DNA of 64,000 nt, from the NCBI GenBank assembly GCA_020638555.1, contig JACKII010000007.1, positions 62,001 through 126,000 of the forward strand. Direction: 5' to 3'. The DNA comes from Alphaproteobacteria bacterium. GTDB taxonomy: Bacteria; Pseudomonadota; Alphaproteobacteria; Bin95. The translations under genes were made by a program, and so were the position numbers. Positions within the stretch are counted from its first letter, which is position 1, and each line of letters opens with the position of its first letter. Of this stretch, positions 7,838 to 16,287 are shown piece by piece. A model generated the notes under the pieces. That model made no database searches. It worked only from the letters and a program-made list of their open reading frames with translations, and was not told the origin of the DNA.

Positions 7838-8992
7838 ATGGCGCAAGGACCGCTCTCCGGCATCACCGTTATCGACCTGACCCGCGTGCTGGCGGGGCCG
7901 TATTCCACCATGCTGCTGGCCGAACTGGGCGCGCGGGTGATCAAGGTGGAAACCCCCGGCACCGGCGACGATGCCCGCCATTACGGGCCGTTCAAGGAGG
8001 GCAAGTCCGCCTATTTCATCAGCGTCAACCGCGGCAAGGAGAGCATCGCGCTCAACCTGAAGGACGAGGGCGACCGGACGATTTTCGAGGCGCTGCTGGC
8101 CAAGGCCGACCTGGTGATCGAGAATTTCCGCCCCGGCACCATGGAAAAGCTGGGCTATGGCTGGGAGGATCTGCACCCGAAATTCCCGAACCTGGTCTAT
8201 GCGGCGTGCAGCGGCTTCGGCCACACCGGTCCGCACGCGAAACGGCCCGCCTATGACATGGTGGTGCAGGCCATGGGCGGCATTATGAGCATCACCGGCC
8301 AGCCCGGCCCGAACGCGGAGCCGACGCGCGTCGGCCTGTCCATCGGCGATCTGGGCGCGGGCCTGTTCACCACCATCGGCATCGTCTCGGCGCTCTACGA
8401 CCGGGCGGTGACCGGTGCCGCGCGGAAAGTGGATGTCTCCATGCTGGATTGCCAGGTCTCGCTGATGGAGAACGCGATTGCGCGCTATGCGGCGACGGGC
8501 GAGGTGCCGGGGCCGCTCGGCGGGCGGCATCCGTCGATCACGCCGTTCCAGGTCTTCAAGACCAAGGACAGCCACATGATCATCGCCGCCGGCAACAATG
8601 TCATGTACGAGCGTTTCTGTGACATTATCGGCCGCCAGGACCTGAAGACGGACCCGCGCTTCGCCTCGAACGGCAGCCGTACCGAGCACCACGAGGTGCT
8701 GGGCGAGATGATCGAACAGGTGCTGATGACCCGCGATACGGCGGAATGGCTGCCGCAGCTGGACGAGGCGGGCATTCCGGCCTCGAAGATCAACAATGTC
8801 GCCGACATCATGCAGCACCCGCAGATGGGGCCGCGGCAGATGCTGGTGACCGTGGACGACCCGACCTTCGGCGAGATGAAGGTGGCCGGCAACCCGATCA
8901 AGCTCTCGGGCTTCGAGGACAACGGCCATCGCCCGACCGCGCCGGACGTGGACCAGGACCGCGAGCGCATCATCCGCGAGTTCATGGGGTAG
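7838..8992 (+). CDS. CaiB/BaiF-type (class III) CoA transferase
   Basis: Family III CoA transferases move CoA between carboxylic acids via an aspartyl-CoA thioester. From Met at 7838 the 384-residue protein shows the N-terminal SGITVIDLTRVLAGP, VIKVETP, VIENFRPG and GFGHTGP motifs. The likely catalytic Asp is Asp171 in GLSIGDLGAG, aligned with the Asp of formyl-CoA transferase and alpha-methylacyl-CoA racemase. The C-terminal half has the GGRHPSITPFQ and PASKINNVADI segments. Thirteen further residues upstream are in frame but lack resemblance. The acyl substrate cannot be read from sequence. The 18-bp hairpin at 9000-9038 follows. Confidence 0.9.
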   Translation: MAQGPLSGITVIDLTRVLAGPYSTMLLAELGARVIKVETPGTGDDARHYGPFKEGKSAYFISVNRGKESIALNLKDEGDRTIFEALLAKADLVIENFRPGTMEKLGYGWEDLHPKFPNLVYAACSGFGHTGPHAKRPAYDMVVQAMGGIMSITGQPGPNAEPTRVGLSIGDLGAGLFTTIGIVSALYDRAVTGAARKVDVSMLDCQVSLMENAIARYAATGEVPGPLGGRHPSITPFQVFKTKDSHMIIAAGNNVMYERFCDIIGRQDLKTDPRFASNGSRTEHHEVLGEMIEQVLMTRDTAEWLPQLDEAGIPASKINNVADIMQHPQMGPRQMLVTVDDPTFGEMKVAGNPIKLSGFEDNGHRPTAPDVDQDRERIIREFMG

Positions 8993-8999
8993 GCGCGTT

Positions 9000-9038
9000 C
9001 CCCGGCCGCTGCGGAGCGCCGCTCCGCAGCGGCCGGGG
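9000..9038. terminator. Perfect 18-bp hairpin between convergent genes
   Basis: Arms at 9000-9017 and 9021-9038 (starting CCCCGGCCGCTGCGGAGC) are exactly complementary with a three-base loop. It lies between the CaiB-type gene and thiE, which face each other, and could end transcription of both, although no T-run follows. Its wording resembles the ends of the GC-rich repeat family C found near 24.7, 55.5 and 58.9 kb. Confidence 0.65.
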
Positions 9039-9048
9039 TGCAGCGGTT

Positions 9049-9696
9049 TCAGGCGGCCTGGCAGGCGTCGACCAGGGCTTGCACGCCGGCGGCGGGGCCG
9101 GCCGGATGGTCCCAGACAGCGGAGATGACGCAGATATAGTCGGCGCCGGCCTTGTAGATCGGGCCGCAATTCTCGGCCGTGATGCCGCCGATGGCGACCG
9201 ACGGCAGCACCGCGATCTCGCTCCACCATTCCAGCATGTCTGGCGTCACGCGGCTCTTGGCGGCCTTGCTGGTGCTGGGGAAGAAGGCGCCGAAGGCGAC
9301 ATAGTCGGCGCCGTCTTCGCCCGCCTCGAACGCCATATGGCGGCTGTCGCGGCAGGTGGCGCCCAGGATGCGGTCCTCGCCCAGGATTTCCCGCGCCTTG
9401 GCGATGGGCATGTCCTCGTCCGCCGAGACATGGGCGCCGTCGCAATCCAGCGCGACGGCGAGGTCGGGCCGGTCGTTCAGGATGAAGGCGACGTCGCGGG
9501 CGCGGCAGAGCGGCAGCAGGCGCCGCACCGCGGTGGCGATCCAGTCGTCGGAGACGCCTTTCAGCCGCAACTGGAACGCCGCGACCTGGTCGGTGGCGAG
9601 CGCCTCCTCCAGCTTCGGCGCGAACGCGTCCAGGGCCTCCGGCGTCGTGACCGACTCCGGCGAGATCAGGTAGAGAAAGCGGTCGTCTTCGACCAC
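9049..9696 (-). CDS. thiE: Thiamine-phosphate synthase
   Basis: ThiE joins the pyrimidine and thiazole phosphates of thiamine. The 215-residue TIM barrel shows FLYLISPESV, FQLRLKG, FILNDRPDLAVALDCDGAHV, YVAFGAFFPSTSK and SVAIGGITAEN, the phosphate- and pyrophosphate-binding loops of the family. I start it at the GTG at 9696, preceded by AAAGGA at good spacing; a TTG at 9720 is an alternative. It stands downstream of fbaB, an alphaproteobacterial pairing, separated by a dispersed repeat. No TPP riboswitch is visible upstream. The substrate loop reads TSKAAKSRV rather than the common TxTK, so some divergence is present. Confidence 0.85.
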   Translation of the reverse strand: MVEDDRFLYLISPESVTTPEALDAFAPKLEEALATDQVAAFQLRLKGVSDDWIATAVRRLLPLCRARDVAFILNDRPDLAVALDCDGAHVSADEDMPIAKAREILGEDRILGATCRDSRHMAFEAGEDGADYVAFGAFFPSTSKAAKSRVTPDMLEWWSEIAVLPSVAIGGITAENCGPIYKAGADYICVISAVWDHPAGPAAGVQALVDACQAA

Positions 9697-9727
9697 GGCG
9701 CGGGTCCTTTGCCTAACCAACCGGCGG

Positions 9728-9824
9728 CGTCTTTGCGAGAAGGCAGGGCCGACGAAGCAATCCAGGACAGGAGGCGACCGGGTGAGCGGCCGGTCTGGAT
9801 TGCTTCACTGCGCTCGCAATGACG
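9728..9824. repeat. Dispersed inverted repeat, family A, copy 1
   Basis: A 97-bp element runs from CGTCTTTGCGAG to CTCGCAATGACG with inner arms GAAGCAATCCAG and CTGGATTGCTTC. The same words recur in the moeB-dut interval (44576-44717). It fills the fbaB-thiE gap and could fold into a long hairpin when transcribed. Confidence 0.8.
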
Positions 9825-9846
9825 CCGAGGAGAGGGGGCGGCTGCC

Positions 9847-10761
9847 TCAGCCGCGGCCCTTGTAGATGTCGATGATCTGGTTCAGCATCGCAATCGCCTC
9901 GTCGCGCGGACGCTGGAAGGTGTTGCGGCCGATGATCGAGCCGGTGGCACCGCCGGCGGCGATCTCGCGGATCTCGCCCAGAATGCCGTCCAGGCCCTTC
10001 GCCTCGCCGCCCGAGAACACCACCAGGCGCCGGCCGTTGAAGCAGGACTGCACCACGTGCTCGATGCGCTTGGTGAGCGTCGAGGTGTCGATGTCGGCAT
10101 AGGCCTTGCGGGCCGCCTCCAGACCGATGGCCGCCGTCGGCGGCTTCACCTTGATGATGTGGGCGCCCAGCAATGCCGCCATGTGCGCGGCATAGGCGCA
10201 GATGTCGACCGCGGTTTCGGCCTCCTTGGTCAGGTCGCCGCCGCGCGGATAGGACCACACCACGACGGCCAGGCCGACCGACTTGGCCTCTTCCGCCATT
10301 TCGCGGATTTCTTCCATCATCTCGAACTGGTCGTCCGAGCCCGGATAGATGGTGAAGCCGATGGCGGAGCAGCCGAGGCGCAGCGCGTCCGAAACCGAGC
10401 CGGTGATCGCCTGGTCCTTCATGCGGGCCAGGCTGTTGGCACTGTTCACCTTCAGGATGGTCGGGATCTGGCCGGCATAGGTATCCGCGCCCGCCTCGAT
10501 CATGCCGAGCGGTGCCGCATAGGCCGAAAGGCCGGCGTCCAGCGCCAACTGGAAGTGGTAGTGCGGGTCATAGCCGACCGGGTTCGGCGCGAAGCTGCGC
10601 GCCGGCCCGTGCTCGAAGCCCTGGTCCACCGGCAGGATCACCACCTTGCCGGTGCCGCCGAGCTTGCCCTGCATCAGGATGCGGGCGAGGTTCGCCTTGG
10701 TGCCGGGATTGTCGCTCTCGTAATAGGAGAGGATTTTGCGGACTTTCTGCGTGGTCTTCAT
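9847..10761 (-). CDS. fbaB: Class I fructose-bisphosphate aldolase (DhnA/FbaB type)
   Basis: This enzyme cleaves fructose-1,6-bisphosphate through a Schiff base and needs no metal. The 304-residue protein has VVILPVDQGFEHGP near residue 41, the Schiff-base region AHIIKVKPP and the phosphate-binding VVFSGGEAKG and GSIIGRNTFQRP loops of the archaeal-type class I (COG1830) family. It is unrelated to the class II FbaA enzyme. It is 27 bp downstream of gap, and tkt precedes that, so it probably belongs to one operon serving glycolysis, gluconeogenesis and the pentose-phosphate branch. Confidence 0.93.
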   Translation of the reverse strand: MKTTQKVRKILSYYESDNPGTKANLARILMQGKLGGTGKVVILPVDQGFEHGPARSFAPNPVGYDPHYHFQLALDAGLSAYAAPLGMIEAGADTYAGQIPTILKVNSANSLARMKDQAITGSVSDALRLGCSAIGFTIYPGSDDQFEMMEEIREMAEEAKSVGLAVVVWSYPRGGDLTKEAETAVDICAYAAHMAALLGAHIIKVKPPTAAIGLEAARKAYADIDTSTLTKRIEHVVQSCFNGRRLVVFSGGEAKGLDGILGEIREIAAGGATGSIIGRNTFQRPRDEAIAMLNQIIDIYKGRG

Positions 10762-10788
10762 GGCGTGGGTGTCTCCTCTCAGCGGCGC

Positions 10789-11799
10789 CTAGGCGCGACC
10801 ATAGACGGCGGCCGTGTCCAACATGCGGTTGGAGAAGCCCCATTCGTTGTCATACCAGGACAGCACGCGCACCAGCGTGCCCTCGACCGTCTGGGTCTGG
10901 GTCAGGTCGAACACGCTGGAATAGGTGTTGTGGTTGAAGTCGCAGGAGACCAGTTCCTCGTCATTGACGCCCAGCACGCCCGCCAGTTGGTTCGAGGCGG
11001 CATTGCGGATCGCGTCGTTGATCTCGTCCACCGTGGTGGCGCGGGACGGCACGAATTTCAGGTCGACGACCGAGACATTGGCGGTCGGCACGCGGATGGC
11101 GGTGCCGTCCAGCTTGCCCTTCAGCTCCGGCAGCACCTCGCCCACGGCGCGGGCGGCACCGGTGGAGGTCGGGATCAGGCTGAGCGCGCCGGCACGGGCG
11201 CGGCGCATGTCGCTGTGCAGGTTGTCGTGCAGCTTCTGGTCGCCGGTATAGGCGTGGATCGTGGTCATGTAGCCACGCTCGATGCCGATGGCCTGGTTCA
11301 GGACGTGGGCGACCGGAGCCAGGCAGTTGGTGGTGCAGGAGGCGTTCGAGATCACCGTGTGCTCGGGCGCGATCTTGTCGTGGTTCACGCCATAGACCAC
11401 GGTCAGGTCGGCGCCGGTGGCGGGCGCGGAAATCAGCACCTTCTTCGCGCCGGCCTCCAGGTGCATGGCGGCCTGCTCGCGTTTGGTGAAGATGCCGGTG
11501 CATTCCATCACCACGTCGATACCCAGCTCGCCCCAGGGCAGGTTTTTCGGGTCGCGCTCGGCATAGACCTTCACGGCGCGGTCGCCGACGCGGATCGTGT
11601 CGCCGTCGACGCTCACATCCTGGTTCAGGCGGCCGTGCACGGAGTCGTATTTCAGCAGGTGGGCATTGGCCTTCGGCGAGCCCAGATCGTTGATCGCGAC
11701 GAATTCCAGGTCGGTGCGGTTCGACTCCATCGCGGCACGGAACACCATGCGGCCGATGCGGCCGAAGCCGTTGATTGCAACCCGAATGGCCATGGTCAT
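10789..11799 (-). CDS. gap: Glyceraldehyde-3-phosphate dehydrogenase
   Basis: GAPDH oxidises and phosphorylates glyceraldehyde-3-phosphate with NAD. The 336-residue protein has the Rossmann start INGFGRIGR, the active-site SNASCTTNCLAP with Cys155, and His182 in TTIHAYTGDQ. The Asp of AINDLG favours NAD over NADP. AAAGGAG precedes the start, and either Met1 or Met3 could be used. The gene is placed between tkt and fbaB; the pgk gene often found between gap and fba in alphaproteobacteria is absent here, as only 27 bp separate them. Confidence 0.97.
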   Translation of the reverse strand: MTMAIRVAINGFGRIGRMVFRAAMESNRTDLEFVAINDLGSPKANAHLLKYDSVHGRLNQDVSVDGDTIRVGDRAVKVYAERDPKNLPWGELGIDVVMECTGIFTKREQAAMHLEAGAKKVLISAPATGADLTVVYGVNHDKIAPEHTVISNASCTTNCLAPVAHVLNQAIGIERGYMTTIHAYTGDQKLHDNLHSDMRRARAGALSLIPTSTGAARAVGEVLPELKGKLDGTAIRVPTANVSVVDLKFVPSRATTVDEINDAIRNAASNQLAGVLGVNDEELVSCDFNHNTYSSVFDLTQTQTVEGTLVRVLSWYDNEWGFSNRMLDTAAVYGRA

Positions 11800-11863
11800 C
11801 TGTCTCCTTTAAGGGCCGTCCCGTCGCATGGCGGGCGGCCGTCGTTCAATCGAATACCGTAAC

Positions 11864-13864
11864 TTAGCGGCCAAGCGCCCGTTTGGCACGTTCCGTTACC
11901 GCTTTTGCGGTAATGCCAAAGCGCTCGTACAGCTGTTTGTAGGGGGCGGAGGCGCCGAAGCCGGTCATGCCGACGAAGTTTTCGGCAGCGCCGGTCCAGC
12001 GATCCCAGCCCTGGCCGATGGCGGCCTCGACCGCGATCACGGGCACGTCCGGCGGCAGCACCGCGGCGCGTTCGGCCTCGTCCTGGGCCGCGAACAACTC
12101 CATGCAGGGCATGGAGACGACGCGGGCGGCGATGCCGTCGGCTGCCAGCGCCGCGCGGGCGTCCATGGCGATTTCCACCTCGGAGCCGCTGGCGACCAGC
12201 GTGACCGCCGGCTGGCCGTCGGCGGCGTCGGCCAGGACATAGGCGCCGGCGCGGCTGCGGTTGACCGTGTCCGCCTCGGTGCGCAGCAGCGGCAGATTCT
12301 GCCGGGTGAGGGCGATGGCGCTGGGGGTGTGCGTGTGCTCCAGCGCGATCTGCCAGCACTCCGCCGTTTCGATGGCGTCGGCCGGGCGCATCACCAGCAG
12401 GTTCGGGATGGCGCGCAGGGCGGCCAGATGCTCCACCGGCTGGTGCGTCGGGCCGTCTTCGCCGAGGCCGATGCTGTCATGGGTCAGCACGTGAATGACA
12501 CGGATGCCCATCAGGGCCGCCAGCCGGATCGACGGGCGGTTGTAGTCGCTGAACACCAGGAAGGTGCCGCCATAGGGGATGACGCCGCCGTGCAGCGCCA
12601 TGCCGTTCATGGCCGCGGCCATGCCGTGCTCGCGCACGCCCCAATAGACATAGCGGCCGGCCGGGTTGTCCGGCGTCATCGGCCCCTGCACGCCGGCCTT
12701 GGTGTTGTTCGAGCCCGTCAGGTCGGCCGAGCCGCCCACCATCCAGGGGCAGGCGTCGGCCAGCGTCTCCAGCACGGTCTGCGAGGCGGCGCGGGTGGCC
12801 GGCCCCTTGCCGGATTCGCGCATGGCCGTCTTGATCTCGTGGATGCGGGCGTCGATGGAGGCGTTGACCACGCCATCCATGCGGGCCAGAAACTCCATCT
12901 TGCGCTCGGAGGCGTCGAGGCGGCCGTTCCAGGCGGTGCGGTCGGCCGCGCCGCGCTGGCCGGTCTGGCGCCAGGCGTCCAGCACGTCCGCCGGCATCTC
13001 GAACGGCGCATAGGGCCAGCCGAGCGCCTTGCGCGCGCCTTCGATTTCGTCTTTGCCCAGCGGCGCGCCGTGGGTGGCGGCGGTGCCGGCCTTGGTGGGC
13101 GCGCCGAAGCCGATCGTGGTCTTGCAGCGGATCAGCGAGGGGCGGGCGTCGGCTTTGGCCGCCTGGATCGCCGCCGCGACCGCGGCCATGTCGTGGCCGT
13201 CCACGCTCTCCACATGCCAGCCATAGGCGAGGAAGCGCTGGGTGTGGTCGTCGCCGACGGTCATGCTGGTCGGGCCGTCGATGCAGATGCCGTTGTCGTC
13301 GAACAGCACGATCAGCCGGCCGAGCTTTTGATGCCCGGCCAGGCTGGCGGCCTCGTGGCTGATGCCTTCCATCAGGCAGCCGTCGCCGGCGATGGCATAG
13401 ATATGGTGGTCGACCAGGCCGGCGCCGTATTCGGCGCGCAGATGGCGCTCGGCCATGGCCATGCCGACGGCGTTGGCCAGCCCCTGGCCCAGCGGGCCGG
13501 TGGTGGTCTCGATCCCGGCCAGATGGCCGTATTCCGGGTGGCCGGCGGTGGGCGCGTCCAACTGACGGAATTGCTTCAGGGCGTCGAGCGTGCAGTCCTC
13601 GTAGCCCGTCAGATAGAGCAGGCTGTAGAGCAGCATCGAGCCGTGGCCGGCCGACAGCACGAAGCGGTCGCGGTCGTGCCAGCGCGGGTTGGCGGGGTCG
13701 TGTTTCAGGAACTGGGTCCAGAGCACGGTGGCCGCGTCGGCCATGCCCATGGGCATGCCGGGATGGCCGCTATTGGCCGCCTGCACCGCATCCATGGAGA
13801 GCGCACGGATGGCGTTCGCCATGCGGTGGAGGGTGTCGGCGTCGCGAAGAGGGTCCTGCGCCAT
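11864..13864 (-). CDS. tkt: Transketolase
   Basis: Transketolase moves two-carbon units between sugar phosphates using thiamine diphosphate. From Met at 13864 the 666-residue protein reads MAQDPLRDADTLHRMANAIR, then ANSGHPGMPMGMA, GPLGQGLANAVGMA, the ThDP-binding AIAGDGCLMEGISHEA and, in the C-terminal half, FSDYNRPSIRLAALM and TLVASGSEVEIA. A 36-codon upstream extension exists but lacks similarity. It heads the tkt-gap-fbaB cluster; thiE downstream provides the precursor of its cofactor, a functional link that is my inference. Divergent zapA starts 175 bp away. Confidence 0.97.
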   Translation of the reverse strand: MAQDPLRDADTLHRMANAIRALSMDAVQAANSGHPGMPMGMADAATVLWTQFLKHDPANPRWHDRDRFVLSAGHGSMLLYSLLYLTGYEDCTLDALKQFRQLDAPTAGHPEYGHLAGIETTTGPLGQGLANAVGMAMAERHLRAEYGAGLVDHHIYAIAGDGCLMEGISHEAASLAGHQKLGRLIVLFDDNGICIDGPTSMTVGDDHTQRFLAYGWHVESVDGHDMAAVAAAIQAAKADARPSLIRCKTTIGFGAPTKAGTAATHGAPLGKDEIEGARKALGWPYAPFEMPADVLDAWRQTGQRGAADRTAWNGRLDASERKMEFLARMDGVVNASIDARIHEIKTAMRESGKGPATRAASQTVLETLADACPWMVGGSADLTGSNNTKAGVQGPMTPDNPAGRYVYWGVREHGMAAAMNGMALHGGVIPYGGTFLVFSDYNRPSIRLAALMGIRVIHVLTHDSIGLGEDGPTHQPVEHLAALRAIPNLLVMRPADAIETAECWQIALEHTHTPSAIALTRQNLPLLRTEADTVNRSRAGAYVLADAADGQPAVTLVASGSEVEIAMDARAALAADGIAARVVSMPCMELFAAQDEAERAAVLPPDVPVIAVEAAIGQGWDRWTGAAENFVGMTGFGASAPYKQLYERFGITAKAVTERAKRALGR

Positions 13865-14039
13865 GGGCTGGTTCGGACTCCGTTGGGGCGTGTTGAAAGG
13901 CGGAATGCGGGTTTCCTGGCCGCGAGGCGCGGCCCCGCTAGCGCGCGCGGAACATGACCGCCTTCCCCTCATGCGTCAAGCATGGCAGGATGACGTGTTG
14001 TCTCATTTCATAGCCTGTTTTCCTCCTAAGAAGGCGAAT

Positions 14040-14477
14040 ATGCCCGACGTTTCGTTTTCGGTCGGCACAAGGCGGTATACCCTGCGATGTGCGGCGGGCC
14101 AGGAAGATCATCTGACCGACATGGCGGCGGCCCTGGATTCCCGCGTCCAGACGTTGAGCGGTGGCGCGCCCGGTGCGGAGGAGCGGCAGATGTTGGTGAT
14201 CGCCGCCATCGGCCTGCTGGACGAGTTGCAGGCGGTGAAGCGCGGCAATGGCGCGGACGGGGCCGCCCTGCCGAAGCGGGCGCCCGATTCGGACGCCGCC
14301 GCGCTGCGACGGGACCTGGAAAGCGCCCAGGCCGACAACCGGGCCCTGCGGGAGACGCTGGCGCGGGCTGAGGCGGACAATCGCGCCTTGCGCGCCTGGG
14401 CCGACGGCATGGCCGGGCGGCTTTCCGGGCTGTCGGCGACATTGGCGGCGCTTGCCTCGAACCCGGACGACGACTAG
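14040..14477 (+). CDS. zapA: Cell division protein ZapA
   Basis: ZapA binds and bundles FtsZ at the division ring. The 145-residue protein from MPDVSFSVGTRRYTLRC has the N-terminal beta-rich head with CAAGQEDHLTDMAAALDSRV, the middle EERQMLVIAAIGLLDEL helix and a long Ala-rich coiled coil to the end. The start has AAGAAGG upstream. A longer ORF begins upstream inside the tkt start region and is not supported. The 6S RNA gene begins nine bases after the stop, which is the conserved zapA-ssrS arrangement and supports both calls. Confidence 0.9.
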   Translation: MPDVSFSVGTRRYTLRCAAGQEDHLTDMAAALDSRVQTLSGGAPGAEERQMLVIAAIGLLDELQAVKRGNGADGAALPKRAPDSDAAALRRDLESAQADNRALRETLARAEADNRALRAWADGMAGRLSGLSATLAALASNPDDD

Positions 14478-14485
14478 ATAGGCGA

Positions 14486-14646
14486 GCGGAGGCTGCTTGG
14501 CGCGCCAGGCACGCAAAGCCCCGGGGTCGATAGCCTTCTGGACCCGGGAGTCGCCGCTGCCGCGATCGTGGTCACGGCACGTGACTCCCACCGTAGTGAT
14601 ACGGACCCAGGAGCTTGTTCTCGCCAGCGGCCATAGCGGCTTCCGC
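14486..14646 (+). ncRNA. ssrS: 6S RNA
   Basis: 6S RNA folds like an open promoter and sequesters the sigma70 RNA polymerase. The call rests on position directly after zapA and on fold. An 11-bp closing stem pairs 14486-14496 (GCGGAGGCTGC) with 14636-14646 (GCGGCTTCCGC), including two G-U pairs, and an inner hairpin pairs GGGAGTC with GACTCCC, capped by TGCCG/CGGCA. The span of about 161 nt fits alphaproteobacterial 6S RNAs. Exact ends are inferred from the stem, and the pairing has not been computed. Confidence 0.8.
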
Positions 14647-14661
14647 ATCGTTTCCGTTCGG

Positions 14662-14695
14662 CCCGCCGCCCGTCATTCCGGGTGCGGCGGGGTTT
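14662..14695 (+). terminator. Hairpin after 6S RNA
   Basis: CCCGCCGC pairs with GCGGCGGG around a short loop with two further G-C pairs, followed by TTTGG. It lies 15 bases past the 6S RNA and 11 bases before the YmdB-type gene. The T-run is weak, so termination may be partial. Confidence 0.5.
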
Positions 14696-14705
14696 GGTGT
14701 GTTGA

Positions 14706-15557
14706 ATGACCTCTGCCTCAGTGCATTCCCCGGCCGCCTTTTCCCTGCTGTTCGTCGGCGATGTCGTGGGGCGCAGCGGCCGCGACGCGGTGGCGGCGCA
14801 TCTGCCCGGCCTGATCGCCGCGCACGCGCCGGAACTGGTGATCGTGAACGGCGAGAATTCCGCCCATGGCTTCGGCATCACGCCGGCGATTTGCAGCCAG
14901 TTGTTCGACCTGGGCGTCGATGTGATCACCACCGGCAACCATGTCTGGGACCAGAAGGACATTCTGGGCTTCATCGATTCCGAGCCGCGGCTGCTGCGCC
15001 CGCTCAACTATCCGTCGGGCACGCCGGGGCACGGGGTTCGGCTGGCGGCCGGGCGCACCGGCAAGCGCGTGCTGGTGGCCAATCTGATGCTGCGCCTGTT
15101 CATGGACGCCATGGACGATCCCTTTGCCGGGATCGACCGGATTCTGGCCCAGGCGCCGCTGGGCGGCGCGGTCGACGCCATTTTCGTCGACGTGCACGGC
15201 GAGGCGACCAGCGAGAAAATGGCCATGGGCCACCATCTGGACGGGCGGGTCAGCGCCGTGATCGGCACGCACACGCATGTGCCGACCGCCGACCATCACC
15301 TGCTGGCCGGCGGCACCGCCTATCAGAGCGATGCCGGCATGACCGGCGACTACCGCTCGATCATCGGCATGAAGACGGGCCCGGCGCTGCATCGCTTCAC
15401 CCGCAAGCTGCCGTCCGAACGGCTGACGCCGGCGGAAGGGGAGGCGACGCTTTGCGGCTGCCTGGTGCGCGTGGCCGCGAACGGGCTCGCCTGCGGTATC
15501 GAGCCGGTGCGGCTCGGCGGGGCGCTGGCGGCGGTGCAGCCCGCCGCGCCGGCCTGA
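14706..15557 (+). CDS. YmdB/TIGR00282-family metallophosphoesterase
   Basis: The 283-residue protein carries the metal-binding motifs of the TIGR00282 family: LFVGDVVGRSGR, NGENSAHGFG, TTGNHVWDQ, VDVHGEATSEK and GTHTHVPTAD. The Bacillus member YmdB hydrolyses cyclic nucleotides such as 2',3'-cAMP; the role in alphaproteobacteria is not settled. It normally follows zapA, 6S RNA and 5-formyl-THF cyclo-ligase in this class, but the cyclo-ligase gene is missing here. The two-component genes start ten bases downstream, so it may be co-transcribed with them. Confidence 0.88.
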   Translation: MTSASVHSPAAFSLLFVGDVVGRSGRDAVAAHLPGLIAAHAPELVIVNGENSAHGFGITPAICSQLFDLGVDVITTGNHVWDQKDILGFIDSEPRLLRPLNYPSGTPGHGVRLAAGRTGKRVLVANLMLRLFMDAMDDPFAGIDRILAQAPLGGAVDAIFVDVHGEATSEKMAMGHHLDGRVSAVIGTHTHVPTADHHLLAGGTAYQSDAGMTGDYRSIIGMKTGPALHRFTRKLPSERLTPAEGEATLCGCLVRVAANGLACGIEPVRLGGALAAVQPAAPA

Positions 15558-15567
15558 CGGCCGCGCC

Positions 15568-16287
15568 ATGCAGGACGAGGCCGCCCACATTTTTGTCGTC
15601 GACGACGACCGGCGGCTGGCAAACCTGCTCTGCCGATACCTGACCAATGCGGGCTATCTGGCGCTGGCCGCCCATGACTCGGCCGATGCCAGGGCCAAGC
15701 TGGCCTCGTTGAGCTTCGACCTGGTGGTGCTCGACATCATGATGCCGGGCGAAAGCGGGCTGGTGCTGGCGGAGGAGTTGGCACAGGACCCGAACGGCCC
15801 GCCGGTGCTGCTGATCACCGCCCTGGATGCGCCGGGGGACCGGGTGCGCGGCCTGACCACCGGGGCCGAGGACTATATCGCCAAGCCGTTCGACCCGCGC
15901 GAACTGCTGCTGCGCATCGAGCGCACCCTGCGGCGGCGCGAACCCGCCGGGGAGGCGCCCCGTCCGCCGGCGGCGCAGGAACCGGAGCGCCTGGCGCTGG
16001 GCGACCTGGTGTTCGAGGTGGCGACGGGCCTGCTCACGCAGGACGGCAAGCGGGTTTTGCTCACGCCCCAGGAACAGCGCCTGTTGCGCTATCTGGCCGG
16101 TCGGCTGGGCGACGAGGTCAGCCGCGACGACCTGGCCGACGCCCTGGGCGACGGCACGACCTGGCGGGCGGTGGACGTGCAGGTGGCGCGGTTGCGCAAG
16201 AAGATGGAAGCCGACCCCCGCAATCCCAGCTGGCTGCAAACCGTGCGCGGCGTCGGCTATCGCCTGGCCGGGCGTCCGCTGGCATGA
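15568..16287 (+). CDS. OmpR-family response regulator
   Basis: This 239-residue regulator has a receiver domain (residues about 8-120) with acidic Asp12 and Asp13, phosphoacceptor Asp56 in LDIMMPGESG, Thr84 in LLITA and Lys106 in IAKPFDPREL. A winged-helix DNA-binding domain ends with QVARLRKKMEADPRNPSWLQTVRG, typical of the OmpR/PhoB class. It overlaps the histidine kinase gene by four bases (ATGA), so the two form a pair. The genes controlled cannot be seen in the sequence. It is possibly the alphaproteobacterial EnvZ/OmpR-like system of unknown stimulus. Confidence 0.93.
   Translation: MQDEAAHIFVVDDDRRLANLLCRYLTNAGYLALAAHDSADARAKLASLSFDLVVLDIMMPGESGLVLAEELAQDPNGPPVLLITALDAPGDRVRGLTTGAEDYIAKPFDPRELLLRIERTLRRREPAGEAPRPPAAQEPERLALGDLVFEVATGLLTQDGKRVLLTPQEQRLLRYLAGRLGDEVSRDDLADALGDGTTWRAVDVQVARLRKKMEADPRNPSWLQTVRGVGYRLAGRPLA

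Noticed and set aside
9697..9846. TPP riboswitch upstream of thiE
   Set aside because: The thiE 5' region is occupied by the family A repeat, and the thi-box words (CTGAGA, ACCTGA) are absent.
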